From the NCBI RefSeq assembly GCF_023061285.1, contig NZ_JAKGAM010000017.1, positions 1 to 64,000 on the forward strand: DNA of 64,000 nucleotides, in the 5' to 3' direction. The translations under genes and the position numbers were made by a program. The notes beneath the pieces were generated by a model. It made no database searches. It was not told the DNA's origin and saw only the letters and a program-made list of their open reading frames with translations. This stretch comes from Chromohalobacter nigrandesensis. Lineage in GTDB: Bacteria; Pseudomonadota; Gammaproteobacteria; Pseudomonadales; Halomonadaceae. Positions 55,714-64,000 of the stretch are shown here, in pieces (position 1 is the first letter of the stretch; every line of letters begins with the position of its first letter).

Positions 55714-56610
55714 ATGGCGCTGTCGACCGGAAAACCTTCGGCACGGCGACAAGGATTCGAGCTGGCGATGATGTCGCCAGCCCTTTTCCTGCTCGCCCTG
55801 ATAACGCTGGTGCCGTTCTTCTCGATCATCTGGATGAGCTTCAACGATGTCAGCCTGATGGGTGGGCTGGCCTTCGAGTTCTCGGGCCTCGACAACTGGA
55901 AGCGGGTGTTCACGGACCCGGACATCCGCTCCAGCTGGCTGATCAGCCTGGTCTACTTCCTGGCCACGGTGGGCCTGGAGATGGTCATCGGCACGATGAT
56001 GGCGCTGCTGGTCTACAGTCTGACCCGGGGCAGCAACATCATCATCTCGCTACTGTTGATCCCGATGTTCATCGCCCCAGTGATCGTGGGATTGCTAGGG
56101 CGCTTCATGCTCGACCCCAGCCACGGCCTGTATGCCTGGATGCTCAATGAAACAGGCCTGTTCGACGGAAACATCCTAGGCAACGTCGGCTCGGCGATGG
56201 TCGCGGTCATCCTCATGGATGTCTGGGAATGGACGCCACTGGTCGCACTGATCGTCCTGGCGGGGCTCACCTCGGTGCCCGAGGACGTACTCGAGGCGGC
56301 CGAGATGGACGGCGCCAAGTACGCCCAGAAACTGATCTACATCATCCTGCCGTCGATCTCCAACATCCTGCTGGTGGCGCTGCTGATCCGCGCCATGGAC
56401 GCGATTCGCTTCTTCGCGATCATCTTCATCACCACCAACGGCGGGCCCGCGGACTCCACCAAGATCATCCCCATCAGGCTCTATGACATCGCCTTCCGGT
56501 TCTTCGACCTGGGCTATGCCGCCGCCGTGGGCATCACCATGCTGGTATTCTCGATCATGGTCGCCACGGCATTCACTAAGCTACTCAAACGCCAGGAGAA
56601 GGTCTCATGA
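55714..56610 (+). CDS. Sugar/polyol ABC permease 1
   Basis: 298-aa inner-membrane permease (UgpA/MalF-like), about six helices. The EAA loop is EAAEMDGAKYAQKLIYIILPS, which contacts the ATPase. It starts three bases after the binding protein stop and overlaps permease 2 by four bases (ATGA). Confidence 0.92.
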   Translation: MALSTGKPSARRQGFELAMMSPALFLLALITLVPFFSIIWMSFNDVSLMGGLAFEFSGLDNWKRVFTDPDIRSSWLISLVYFLATVGLEMVIGTMMALLVYSLTRGSNIIISLLLIPMFIAPVIVGLLGRFMLDPSHGLYAWMLNETGLFDGNILGNVGSAMVAVILMDVWEWTPLVALIVLAGLTSVPEDVLEAAEMDGAKYAQKLIYIILPSISNILLVALLIRAMDAIRFFAIIFITTNGGPADSTKIIPIRLYDIAFRFFDLGYAAAVGITMLVFSIMVATAFTKLLKRQEKVS

Positions 56611-57437
56611 CCACCTCCAAGCGCTGGATTCCCCTTACGTTCAAGGTCACCCTGCTGACGCTGCTGCTGGTATGGACGCTGATACCGATCATCTGGATGG
56701 TGCTATCCTCGTTCAAGCCGAACAGCGTCATTACTGCCAACACGCCACGGATCTTCTTCACGCCCACCCTGGAGCACTACGCCTCGCTGTTCAGTAGCGG
56801 CAACAGTCTTTGGCCCTACCTGCTCAATAGCCTGTTCATCGCCGGGGTCTCGACGCTGATCGCCGTGGTGCTCGGCTGCATGGCCGGCTTCGGGCTGTCG
56901 CGGATCAGAATCAGAGGCAAGCAGCACCTGGCCTTCTGGATCATCAGCACCCGTATGGCACCAATCGCCGCGGTCATCGTGCCGTTGTACCTGCTGTTTC
57001 GTTACCTCTATCTGCTCGACACCCACGCCGGCCTGATCGTCGCCTATCTGAGCTTCAACCTGCCGTTCGCTATCTGGCTGATGACCGCGTTCTTCGACGA
57101 CCTACCTCCCGATTTGGAAGAAGCGGCGATGATCGACGGCGCCACCAAATTCCAGGCGTTCCGCTACGTGGTGCTGCCGCTGATGACCCCCGGGCTGGTG
57201 ACCACTGCCATCCTGTGCTTCATCTTCGCCTGGAACGATTACGCCTTCGCCCAGACATTCTCCGGGCCCAGCACCCAGACGATTCCCATCGCCGCAGCGC
57301 AACTACTGACCCAGACCGGCATCGACTGGGGCAAGCTGCTGGCGATCGGCACCATCGTAGTCTGCCCAATGGCAATCGCCGGGCTGCTGGTTAAGCGCTG
57401 GCTGGTCCAGGGACTGACCCTGGGCGCCGTGAAATAA
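56607..57437 (+). CDS. Sugar/polyol ABC permease 2
   Basis: 276-aa permease (UgpE/MalG-like), about six helices with EEAAMIDGATKFQAFRYVVLPLM as the EAA loop and a C-terminus ending LVKRWLVQGLTLGAVK as in family members. Overlaps permease 1. Confidence 0.92.
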   Translation: MTTSKRWIPLTFKVTLLTLLLVWTLIPIIWMVLSSFKPNSVITANTPRIFFTPTLEHYASLFSSGNSLWPYLLNSLFIAGVSTLIAVVLGCMAGFGLSRIRIRGKQHLAFWIISTRMAPIAAVIVPLYLLFRYLYLLDTHAGLIVAYLSFNLPFAIWLMTAFFDDLPPDLEEAAMIDGATKFQAFRYVVLPLMTPGLVTTAILCFIFAWNDYAFAQTFSGPSTQTIPIAAAQLLTQTGIDWGKLLAIGTIVVCPMAIAGLLVKRWLVQGLTLGAVK

Positions 57438-57480
57438 GCGGCCCTTAAACAACAGTCCTACAACAGACCGGGAGACACCC

Positions 57481-58245
57481 ATGAACGTGATGTCGCAGTT
57501 CGACCTCAGCGGCAAGGTCGCCGTCGTCACCGGCGGCAACGGCGGGCTCGGCGAGGCGTTCGCCCATGCACTGGCGCAGGTCGGCGCAAGCGTCGCCATC
57601 GCCGCCCGCCGACACGAGCAGAGTCTGAAAGTGGTCGAGGCCCTGCAGGCGGCCGGACATCGCGCCATGGCGGTGGAGGTCGACATTACCCAGCCCGGAG
57701 CGGCGGATGCCCTGCTCGACGAGGTCGAAGCCACTCTCGGCCCGGTCGATATCTTCCTCAACAACGCTGGCGCCTGCCAGCATGCGCCAGCGCTGGATGT
57801 CACCCCGGAGCGCTGGCGGGAGATCTTCGATATCAACGTCCACGGGCTATGGTACTGCGCCCAGGCCGCCGGTCGGCGGATGCAGTCGCGCGGCGGCGTG
57901 ATCATCAATATCGGCTCGATTTCGGCGATGATCGTCAACCGCCCGCAGATGCAACCCGCCTACAACGCCTCGAAGGCCGCCGTGCACCAGTTGACCAAGT
58001 CGCTGGCCGCCGAATGGGCCCCCTACAGCATTCGCGTCAACGCGCTGGCGCCCGGCTACGTCAAGACCTCGATGGCGCAGGTCGAAGACCCCCGATTCAA
58101 GCCGCGCTGGATCGACGACGCACCCATGCAGCGCGCCGCCACGCCCGAAGAGCTCGGCCCCACCATCGTCTACATGGCCAGCAACGCCTCGAGCTTCATG
58201 ACCGGTTCCATCGTCGTGGTGGATGGTGGCTACACGCTCTGGTAG
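57481..58245 (+). CDS. SDR-family polyol/sugar dehydrogenase
   Basis: 254-aa short-chain dehydrogenase: VAVVTGGNGGLG cofactor motif, NNAGA, catalytic Ser in IGSISA and YNASK (Tyr-Lys), PGYVKT. Substrate unknown; operon place suggests a second redox step on the imported polyol or its ketose. GGGAGA precedes the ATG. Confidence 0.9.
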   Translation: MNVMSQFDLSGKVAVVTGGNGGLGEAFAHALAQVGASVAIAARRHEQSLKVVEALQAAGHRAMAVEVDITQPGAADALLDEVEATLGPVDIFLNNAGACQHAPALDVTPERWREIFDINVHGLWYCAQAAGRRMQSRGGVIINIGSISAMIVNRPQMQPAYNASKAAVHQLTKSLAAEWAPYSIRVNALAPGYVKTSMAQVEDPRFKPRWIDDAPMQRAATPEELGPTIVYMASNASSFMTGSIVVVDGGYTLW

Positions 58246-58289
58246 CCGCCAGTCGAGCACCGCCCGCCCATCAACCCCAGGAAACCGCC

Positions 58290-59420
<1,131 letters not shown>

Positions 59421-59436
59421 CCCAACTGCGATCGCC

Positions 59437-61503
59437 CTATGGCGTGTCGGCCTGCAAGGCCTCGCGCCGAATGCGCCAATCTTCCAGCGCCATACGCGCT
59501 CGGGCACGCTGCGCCTGATCCTCCAGATCCCGTGACGGCGACGTCGTGGACGCCAGCTCATCGTCCGACCAATGATAATAGGTAGGATCGGTAAGGCTCG
59601 TCACCGCACCCGCCTCGCTGACCATGACGCCCTGTCCGCCATCCTGGTGATTGAATGTCAGCGCCATCGGCGATGCTTGCGGCGTATACAGATCGCGTCC
59701 CATCCATGGCACCTGCGCGTCGGAAAGCGAATGCGCCCATAGCGTCGGGAAGATATCCCGATGACTGATCCAATCGTCCTTCTGCGCCGTGTCGCCCTTG
59801 CGATAGTCCGGCGGCACCCACATCAGGATCGGCACGCCGAATTGATCGAACAAATCATGCGCGTCGGGATACTGCATGAGGGAGCGCGTATTGTGATCGC
59901 CGGTCGCCGCGAACAGCGTGTGGTCCATCAACCCATCGGCATCAAGACGGTCGAGGAAACGCCCCATGCTGTCATTGGCATATTGATAGGTCTCGAGAAT
60001 CGAGGTGCCGAAATCGGGCGAGACGGCCAGATCGTCGCCCAGCCGCGAAACATCCAGGGGCGCGGGGTCGTAGTCCTCCGGAATCTTGTAGGGCGGATGA
60101 GTGGTGATCGATAGCATCACCAGCATCAACTTTTCGTCGTTGGCCTCGGCTTCTTTCAGCAGTTCCTCGCCGTAGCGGAACATCCACTCATCAAAGAGTC
60201 CCCAAGTGCTGCCCTTGGCCTCAGGGAAGCGCTCGCGGATTGCGCTCTCGCCCAGCACCTCGTCGAAGCCTTGACGCTTGAGCGCATCGTCGAGATTGCG
60301 CCACTGCGCCGAGCCCGAGGTCAGGAACACGGTGCGATAGCCCGCGCGCTCATAGGGCAGTACCGTCGACGTCGAATACTGGCGATAGCCATAACGACTC
60401 TGCGTCAACGGGCTGATCGGCGTATCCAACAGCAGCCCTTCCAGAGTGGGATGCGTGCCGTTTTCGGCCGATAGCGCATGGGGGAAGTAATCCGCCTTTT
60501 CCTGCATCCAGGGACGCAAGTGACCCAGCAGATCGTTATCCTCGGCGTCGTCGAAGTCCAGTGGATGACGCCCCCAGCTTTCCATCAAGCTAAACACGAC
60601 ATGCGGCGATTTCTCTTCTGCAGCGGGTCGCTCGGGGGTTGTCTCGGTCATATGCTCGAGAACCGCCTGTGAGGTATCGGCCTGCGACCAGCCAAGCACT
60701 TCTGCCGCCTCCATGGGAGAGTCGAACCCATAACGCGCCAAACCCGACTCCGGGTCGTCGCCAATCTGATTGACCTGACGCTCCTTCCAGGCTAGATAAA
60801 GCGCCTGCGGCCCACTAGGCACCAGGTCGTTGACGAAGGCATTCGACGACACTGCCATGTGCATCTCGCGCAACGGAAAGGTGCCCAGAGTGCCACGTCC
60901 TAACCCAATCAACGCCACCCAGGAAACGACCACCAACAGGGTGGCCCAACGCCATCCCAGCCGGCGCCGCGCACGCCGATGGCCACGCCGCATCAGCGCG
61001 ACCTGCGTCCCCGTCATGCCGACCAACACGATCACCAGGGGAATTAACGGGTAGTCACTCCAGATTGTCTGCAGCACCGCCTGGGTGTCGTCTTCGAACA
61101 ATCCGAAGATCAGAGAATTGATCGGGCCCTGATAAAAGGTGAAGAAGAAATGATTGATCAACGCCAGAAGATTGACAAGGACCATGATCACGATGGCCCA
61201 GACCAGCCACAGGCGACGCCAGCCAGACAGGAAGACGCGCGGTAAGAGTAGCAGTGCCGTCGCAACAACCAGCCATGGCCCCAGGAGAACCGCCATGATC
61301 TTGGCGTCGAAACGTAACCCCATCCAGAAGGCTTGCAGCAGCTCCTCGCCCGAGACATCGAGCGAAGACGGCGCGTTCAGTTGCCACAGCAAGATACGCA
61401 TCAAGGTCAGGGTCACTACCCCGATCAGCCCCATGCGCCATAGTTGACGGTTAATTTCACGCCAGTGCTGCCAGCGCGAAACGGTCACGGAATCGTTATG
61501 CAT
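59437..61503 (-). CDS. LTA synthase / phosphoglycerol transferase family protein
   Basis: 688-aa inner-membrane enzyme: about five N-terminal helices (residues ~20-215) and a large periplasmic sulfatase-like domain. Nucleophile Thr in NGTHPTLEGLLLDT, metal ligand in SLMESWG, and GDHNTR at the end of the domain. Gram-negative relatives make phosphoglycerol-modified periplasmic glucans or similar; the product here is unknown. Single gene, ending close to the ATPase gene. Confidence 0.85.
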   Translation of the reverse strand: MHNDSVTVSRWQHWREINRQLWRMGLIGVVTLTLMRILLWQLNAPSSLDVSGEELLQAFWMGLRFDAKIMAVLLGPWLVVATALLLLPRVFLSGWRRLWLVWAIVIMVLVNLLALINHFFFTFYQGPINSLIFGLFEDDTQAVLQTIWSDYPLIPLVIVLVGMTGTQVALMRRGHRRARRRLGWRWATLLVVVSWVALIGLGRGTLGTFPLREMHMAVSSNAFVNDLVPSGPQALYLAWKERQVNQIGDDPESGLARYGFDSPMEAAEVLGWSQADTSQAVLEHMTETTPERPAAEEKSPHVVFSLMESWGRHPLDFDDAEDNDLLGHLRPWMQEKADYFPHALSAENGTHPTLEGLLLDTPISPLTQSRYGYRQYSTSTVLPYERAGYRTVFLTSGSAQWRNLDDALKRQGFDEVLGESAIRERFPEAKGSTWGLFDEWMFRYGEELLKEAEANDEKLMLVMLSITTHPPYKIPEDYDPAPLDVSRLGDDLAVSPDFGTSILETYQYANDSMGRFLDRLDADGLMDHTLFAATGDHNTRSLMQYPDAHDLFDQFGVPILMWVPPDYRKGDTAQKDDWISHRDIFPTLWAHSLSDAQVPWMGRDLYTPQASPMALTFNHQDGGQGVMVSEAGAVTSLTDPTYYHWSDDELASTTSPSRDLEDQAQRARARMALEDWRIRREALQADTP

Positions 61504-61593
61504 AGGTCATCTCGACTTGGTAAGCGCGCACACTATACCGGCCCTGATCAACGCTGACGAGTTCACCTGAGCAGCCCACCACATCATGAAAAA

Positions 61594-61615
61594 GCGCGCG
61601 GCCGACGCCGCGCGC
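61594..61615 (-). terminator. cysE: Terminator of cysE
   Basis: 9-bp stem GCGCGCGGC/GCCGCGCGC with a 4-base loop; minus-strand reading continues into TTTTT. It lies 36 bases after the cysE stop. Confidence 0.85.
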
Positions 61616-61650
61616 TCATCTACATCTTCCGAACCACTCCAGACGGTTCA

Positions 61651-62562
61651 TCAGGGGCATGGGCCGCTTTGCAGGTTGGCCTGGGTCACATTGCTGCCCG
61701 ACTCCACGCTGCGCGTAAGCCATACGTTACCGCCGATGATCGAGCCCTGGCCGATGGTGATGCGTCCCAGGATGGTCGCCCCGGCATAGATGACCACGTC
61801 GTCCTCGACGATGGGGTGGCGCGGCAGGCCTTTTTCCAGATGGCCGCGCTCATCCGCCGGGAAGCGCTTGGCACCCAGTGTCACCGCCTGATAGAGACGC
61901 ACGTTATTACCGATGATTGCGGTCTCGCCGATGACCACGCCAGTCCCATGGTCGATGAAGAAGCCCTCGCCGATGGTAGCCCCGGGATGGATATCGATCC
62001 CCGTATCCGAATGCGCGATTTCCGCGATCATTCGCGCCAGCAACGAGAGATCTTCCTGGTAGAAGTAGCTGGCGATACGGTGATGAACCACCGCATGCAC
62101 TCCCGGATAGCAGAGCAACACCTCATCGACGCTACGCGCCGCCGGATCACCATGGTAGGCCGCCATCACATCGGCATCGAGCCGACGGCGAAGCCCGGGC
62201 AGATCGGCCGCGAACCCCTGCACGATCTCCACCGCACGCGCCTGGGTGTCGCCGGCATCGCGACCCAATTGCCGGGCGATATACTTCAGCTCCAGGCACA
62301 CTTCGTGACATAGCGCATTGAGGGTGGCATCCAGCGTGTGGCCGATGTAGAAGTCCTCGCTTTCGCGGCGCAGATCGCTAGGCCCGAGACGCATCGGAAA
62401 CAATGCTCCGATCAAGTCGTCGGTAATGACACGAATGGCACTCCGCGACGGCAGTTCACGACAGCCACGTTCGCGCGAACGACCATGACGCTCGCGCCAG
62501 GTTTCGCGGGTGGCTCTCAGTTGCGTCACGATTTCCTCAAGCTGCCAATCGACGTTATGCAT
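61651..62562 (-). CDS. cysE: Serine O-acetyltransferase
   Basis: 303-aa enzyme (EpsC/long CysE type) making O-acetylserine from serine and acetyl-CoA, committed step of cysteine synthesis. The left-handed beta-helix is seen in GIDIHPGATIGEGFFIDHGTGVVIGE and AGATILGRITIGQGSIIGGNVW. Its ATG overlaps the stop of a small Cys-rich ORF (TATGCATAA). Downstream of cysN on the same strand; serine itself is supplied by SerB encoded at 40998. Confidence 0.93.
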   Translation of the reverse strand: MHNVDWQLEEIVTQLRATRETWRERHGRSRERGCRELPSRSAIRVITDDLIGALFPMRLGPSDLRRESEDFYIGHTLDATLNALCHEVCLELKYIARQLGRDAGDTQARAVEIVQGFAADLPGLRRRLDADVMAAYHGDPAARSVDEVLLCYPGVHAVVHHRIASYFYQEDLSLLARMIAEIAHSDTGIDIHPGATIGEGFFIDHGTGVVIGETAIIGNNVRLYQAVTLGAKRFPADERGHLEKGLPRHPIVEDDVVIYAGATILGRITIGQGSIIGGNVWLTRSVESGSNVTQANLQSGPCP

Positions 62563-62662
62563 ACCTCAGCGTGTCCTCAATGAATGCGAGTGCCTCATGA
62601 TAAGCCGCCTCATGGTCGAGTGCGACCTCGGTGTCGCAACAAGTGATGCATGTCGTCGCCAC
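62555..62662 (-). CDS. Candidate Cys-rich leader ORF overlapping cysE
   Basis: 35 codons from GTG at 62662: VATTCITCCDTEVAL at the start, with Cys codons clustered, then DHEAAYHEALAFIEDTLRYA. Its TAA lies in the sequence TATGCATAAC, where cysE starts, so translation would be coupled. An in-frame ATG at 62722 gives a 55-residue version (with WCHYGAEC, two more Cys) but starts inside the cysN terminator hairpin. No strong ribosome-binding site for either. A cysteine-sensing leader peptide or a small metal-binding protein are the two readings. Confidence 0.4.
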   Translation of the reverse strand: MATTCITCCDTEVALDHEAAYHEALAFIEDTLRYA

Positions 62663-62692
62663 GCACTCTGCACCGTAATGGCACCATGCAAA

Positions 62693-62722
62693 ATGCCCTT
62701 CCCCGTAGGCGGGAAAGGGCAT
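62693..62722 (-). terminator. cysN: Terminator of cysN
   Basis: Near-perfect hairpin of ATGCCCTTTCCC against GGGGAAGGGCAT, reading into TTTTGC on the minus strand, 24 bases after the cysN stop. Confidence 0.7.
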
Positions 62723-62745
62723 GCGAGACATTCGGCATGCGCGGC

Positions 62746-64000
62746 TCAGTGCCCCAATAGCGAGCGGACGTCTTTCGCCTCCCAATGCGGGAAATGCTTA
62801 CGCACCAAGGCATTGAGTTCTATTTCGAAGGCCTGCCAATCAACTTCGCCGGTACTCGTACCAGCACCCTCGGCGGCGCCACGCACCATCCCCGCGCCCA
62901 CGGTGACGTTGGTCAGCCGGTCGATGACGATGAAGCTGCCGGTACCGGGGCTCACACGGTAATCGTCCACCGGCAGCGTGCCGGCTACTTCGATGCGGCA
63001 GCGGCCGATGGCATTAAGGCCCAGTGTGTCGGCAGCGTGATGCTCGAGCGTGTTGACGTCGACCTGATAGTCGATCTGGCTCACCTTGCCGGCGAGCCCC
63101 CGGGTGGCAAGCTTGAGATCGTAGAGCTTGCCGGGCTCCAGAGCGGTGTCGTGCATCCACACGATGTCCGCCTCGAAGGCGTCGGCCAGCGGCACCTCGG
63201 CGTCGGCGGCCACCAGCCAGTCGCCCCGCGAGATGTCGATCTCGTCGTCGAGCGTGACGGTGATCGCCTGCCCCGGATAAGCCACCTCGAGATCGCCGTC
63301 GAAGGTGACGATGCGCGCGACCGTGGAACGCTTGCCCGAGGGCAGCACCTTGACCGCCTGACCGGGCCGCAGAATGCCGGCCTCGAGCGTGCCGCAGTAA
63401 CCGCGGAAGTCGAGGTGCGGGCGATTGACGTACTGCACCGGCAGGCGCAGATCCGTCAGATTCTGATCGTGGGCGACCTCGATGGTCTCGAGCAGCTCGA
63501 GCAACGGCGTCCCGGGTTGGCCATCGACGCCATACCAGGGCATGTTCTCGCTGCGATTGACGACGTTGTCGCCTTCCAGCGCGGAGAGCGGCACGAAGTG
63601 CAGGTTAGGCGCATTGAGCTTGGCGGCGAAGTCGCGATACTCGGCGACGATCTCGTCGAAACGCGCCTGGGAATAGTCGACCAGATCCATCTTGTTGACC
63701 GCGATCACCAGGTGCTGGATGCCCAGCAGGTCGGCGATGAAGCTGTGCCGCCGGGTCTGGGTCTGCACGCCGTGACGCGCGTCGATGAGAATCACCGCGA
63801 GACTGGCCGTGGAGGCCCCGGTGGCCATGTTGCGAGTGTACTGCTCGTGGCCCGGCGTATCGGCGATGATGAACTTGCGCTTATCGGTGGAGAAATACCG
63901 ATAAGCGACATCGATGGTAATGCCCTGCTCGCGCTCGGACTGCAAACCATCCACCAGCAGCGCCAGATCGACCTTATCGCCGGTGGTCCCGCTGGTCTTG
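62746..64000 (-). CDS. cysN: Sulfate adenylyltransferase subunit 1 (5' end outside window)
   Basis: C-terminal ~418 residues of the GTPase subunit of ATP sulfurylase, which activates sulfate to APS. Visible GTPase motifs: [20 protein letters not shown] (G3) and VNKMDLVDY (G4); then EF-Tu-like domains 2 and 3. It ends SLLGH without an APS-kinase (CysC) domain. The P-loop and start lie beyond position 64000; cysD is expected upstream. Confidence 0.95.
   Translation of the reverse strand, partial: KTSGTTGDKVDLALLVDGLQSEREQGITIDVAYRYFSTDKRKFIIADTPGHEQYTRNMATGASTASLAVILIDARHGVQTQTRRHSFIADLLGIQHLVIAVNKMDLVDYSQARFDEIVAEYRDFAAKLNAPNLHFVPLSALEGDNVVNRSENMPWYGVDGQPGTPLLELLETIEVAHDQNLTDLRLPVQYVNRPHLDFRGYCGTLEAGILRPGQAVKVLPSGKRSTVARIVTFDGDLEVAYPGQAITVTLDDEIDISRGDWLVAADAEVPLADAFEADIVWMHDTALEPGKLYDLKLATRGLAGKVSQIDYQVDVNTLEHHAADTLGLNAIGRCRIEVAGTLPVDDYRVSPGTGSFIVIDRLTNVTVGAGMVRGAAEGAGTSTGEVDWQAFEIELNALVRKHFPHWEAKDVRSLLGH

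Overview
The window looks like chromosomal DNA of a moderately halophilic gammaproteobacterium of the Halomonadaceae (Halomonas/Chromohalobacter type). This is inferred from high GC with acidic proteins, the mix of Pseudomonas-like gene neighbourhoods (rhdA/psd, cmoA-cmoB, parC/parE/yqiA) and the protein families present; no rRNA or tRNA gene is visible to settle it.

Layout. 1-20 kb is ordinary chromosome: an acidic lipoprotein, a yeast-type cytosine deaminase, a YegS lipid kinase, an MFS exporter, two small lipoproteins (one FlgO-like), MgtC, an FNT channel, an orphan TctC binding protein, a first leuA divergent from an Lrp regulator, an HpaI-type aldolase, a YjfB motility protein, pepN, an acyl-CoA ligase, yajQ and a purine permease. 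30.5-51.7 kb is again core: psd, the EF-P trio epmA-efp-epmB, a second leuA, a protealysin/emfourin pair, a PilZ/HD-GYP protein, serB, parC, parE, yqiA, pgi, cmoA-cmoB and a Fur-box-preceded but motif-poor ABC ATPase. 51.9-59.4 kb is an AraC-controlled sugar or polyol ABC uptake operon with two dehydrogenases. The end holds an LTA-synthase-like enzyme, cysE and the 3' part of cysN.

The most unusual part is 20.88-30.5 kb, an island lying between rhdA and psd (neighbours in Pseudomonas). It is built from two diverged copies of one module. Each copy has a TetR gene, an 18-bp palindromic operator, an FAD oxidoreductase gene, a Nudix gene, then AT-rich cargo on the minus strand, then a shared ~250-bp promoter-like repeat carrying another copy of the operator. 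Decay is complementary: copy 1 keeps an intact TetR but has lost the oxidoreductase and the Nudix catalytic box; copy 2 keeps intact oxidoreductase and Nudix but has a frameshifted, truncated TetR. The cargo of copy 1 is a 2-oxoglutarate/Fe(II) oxygenase, two LysE-superfamily amino acid exporters and an AlaX tRNA-editing protein; the cargo of copy 2 is a frameshifted LysO-type lysine exporter.

Reading the island together (inference): it may make a modified free amino acid, possibly hydroxylated and related to lysine, export it, and protect translation from it with a free-standing editing enzyme, all under one TetR regulator. The right edge of the island holds an antitoxin whose toxin gene has been reduced to a C-terminal stub behind a 16-bp palindrome.
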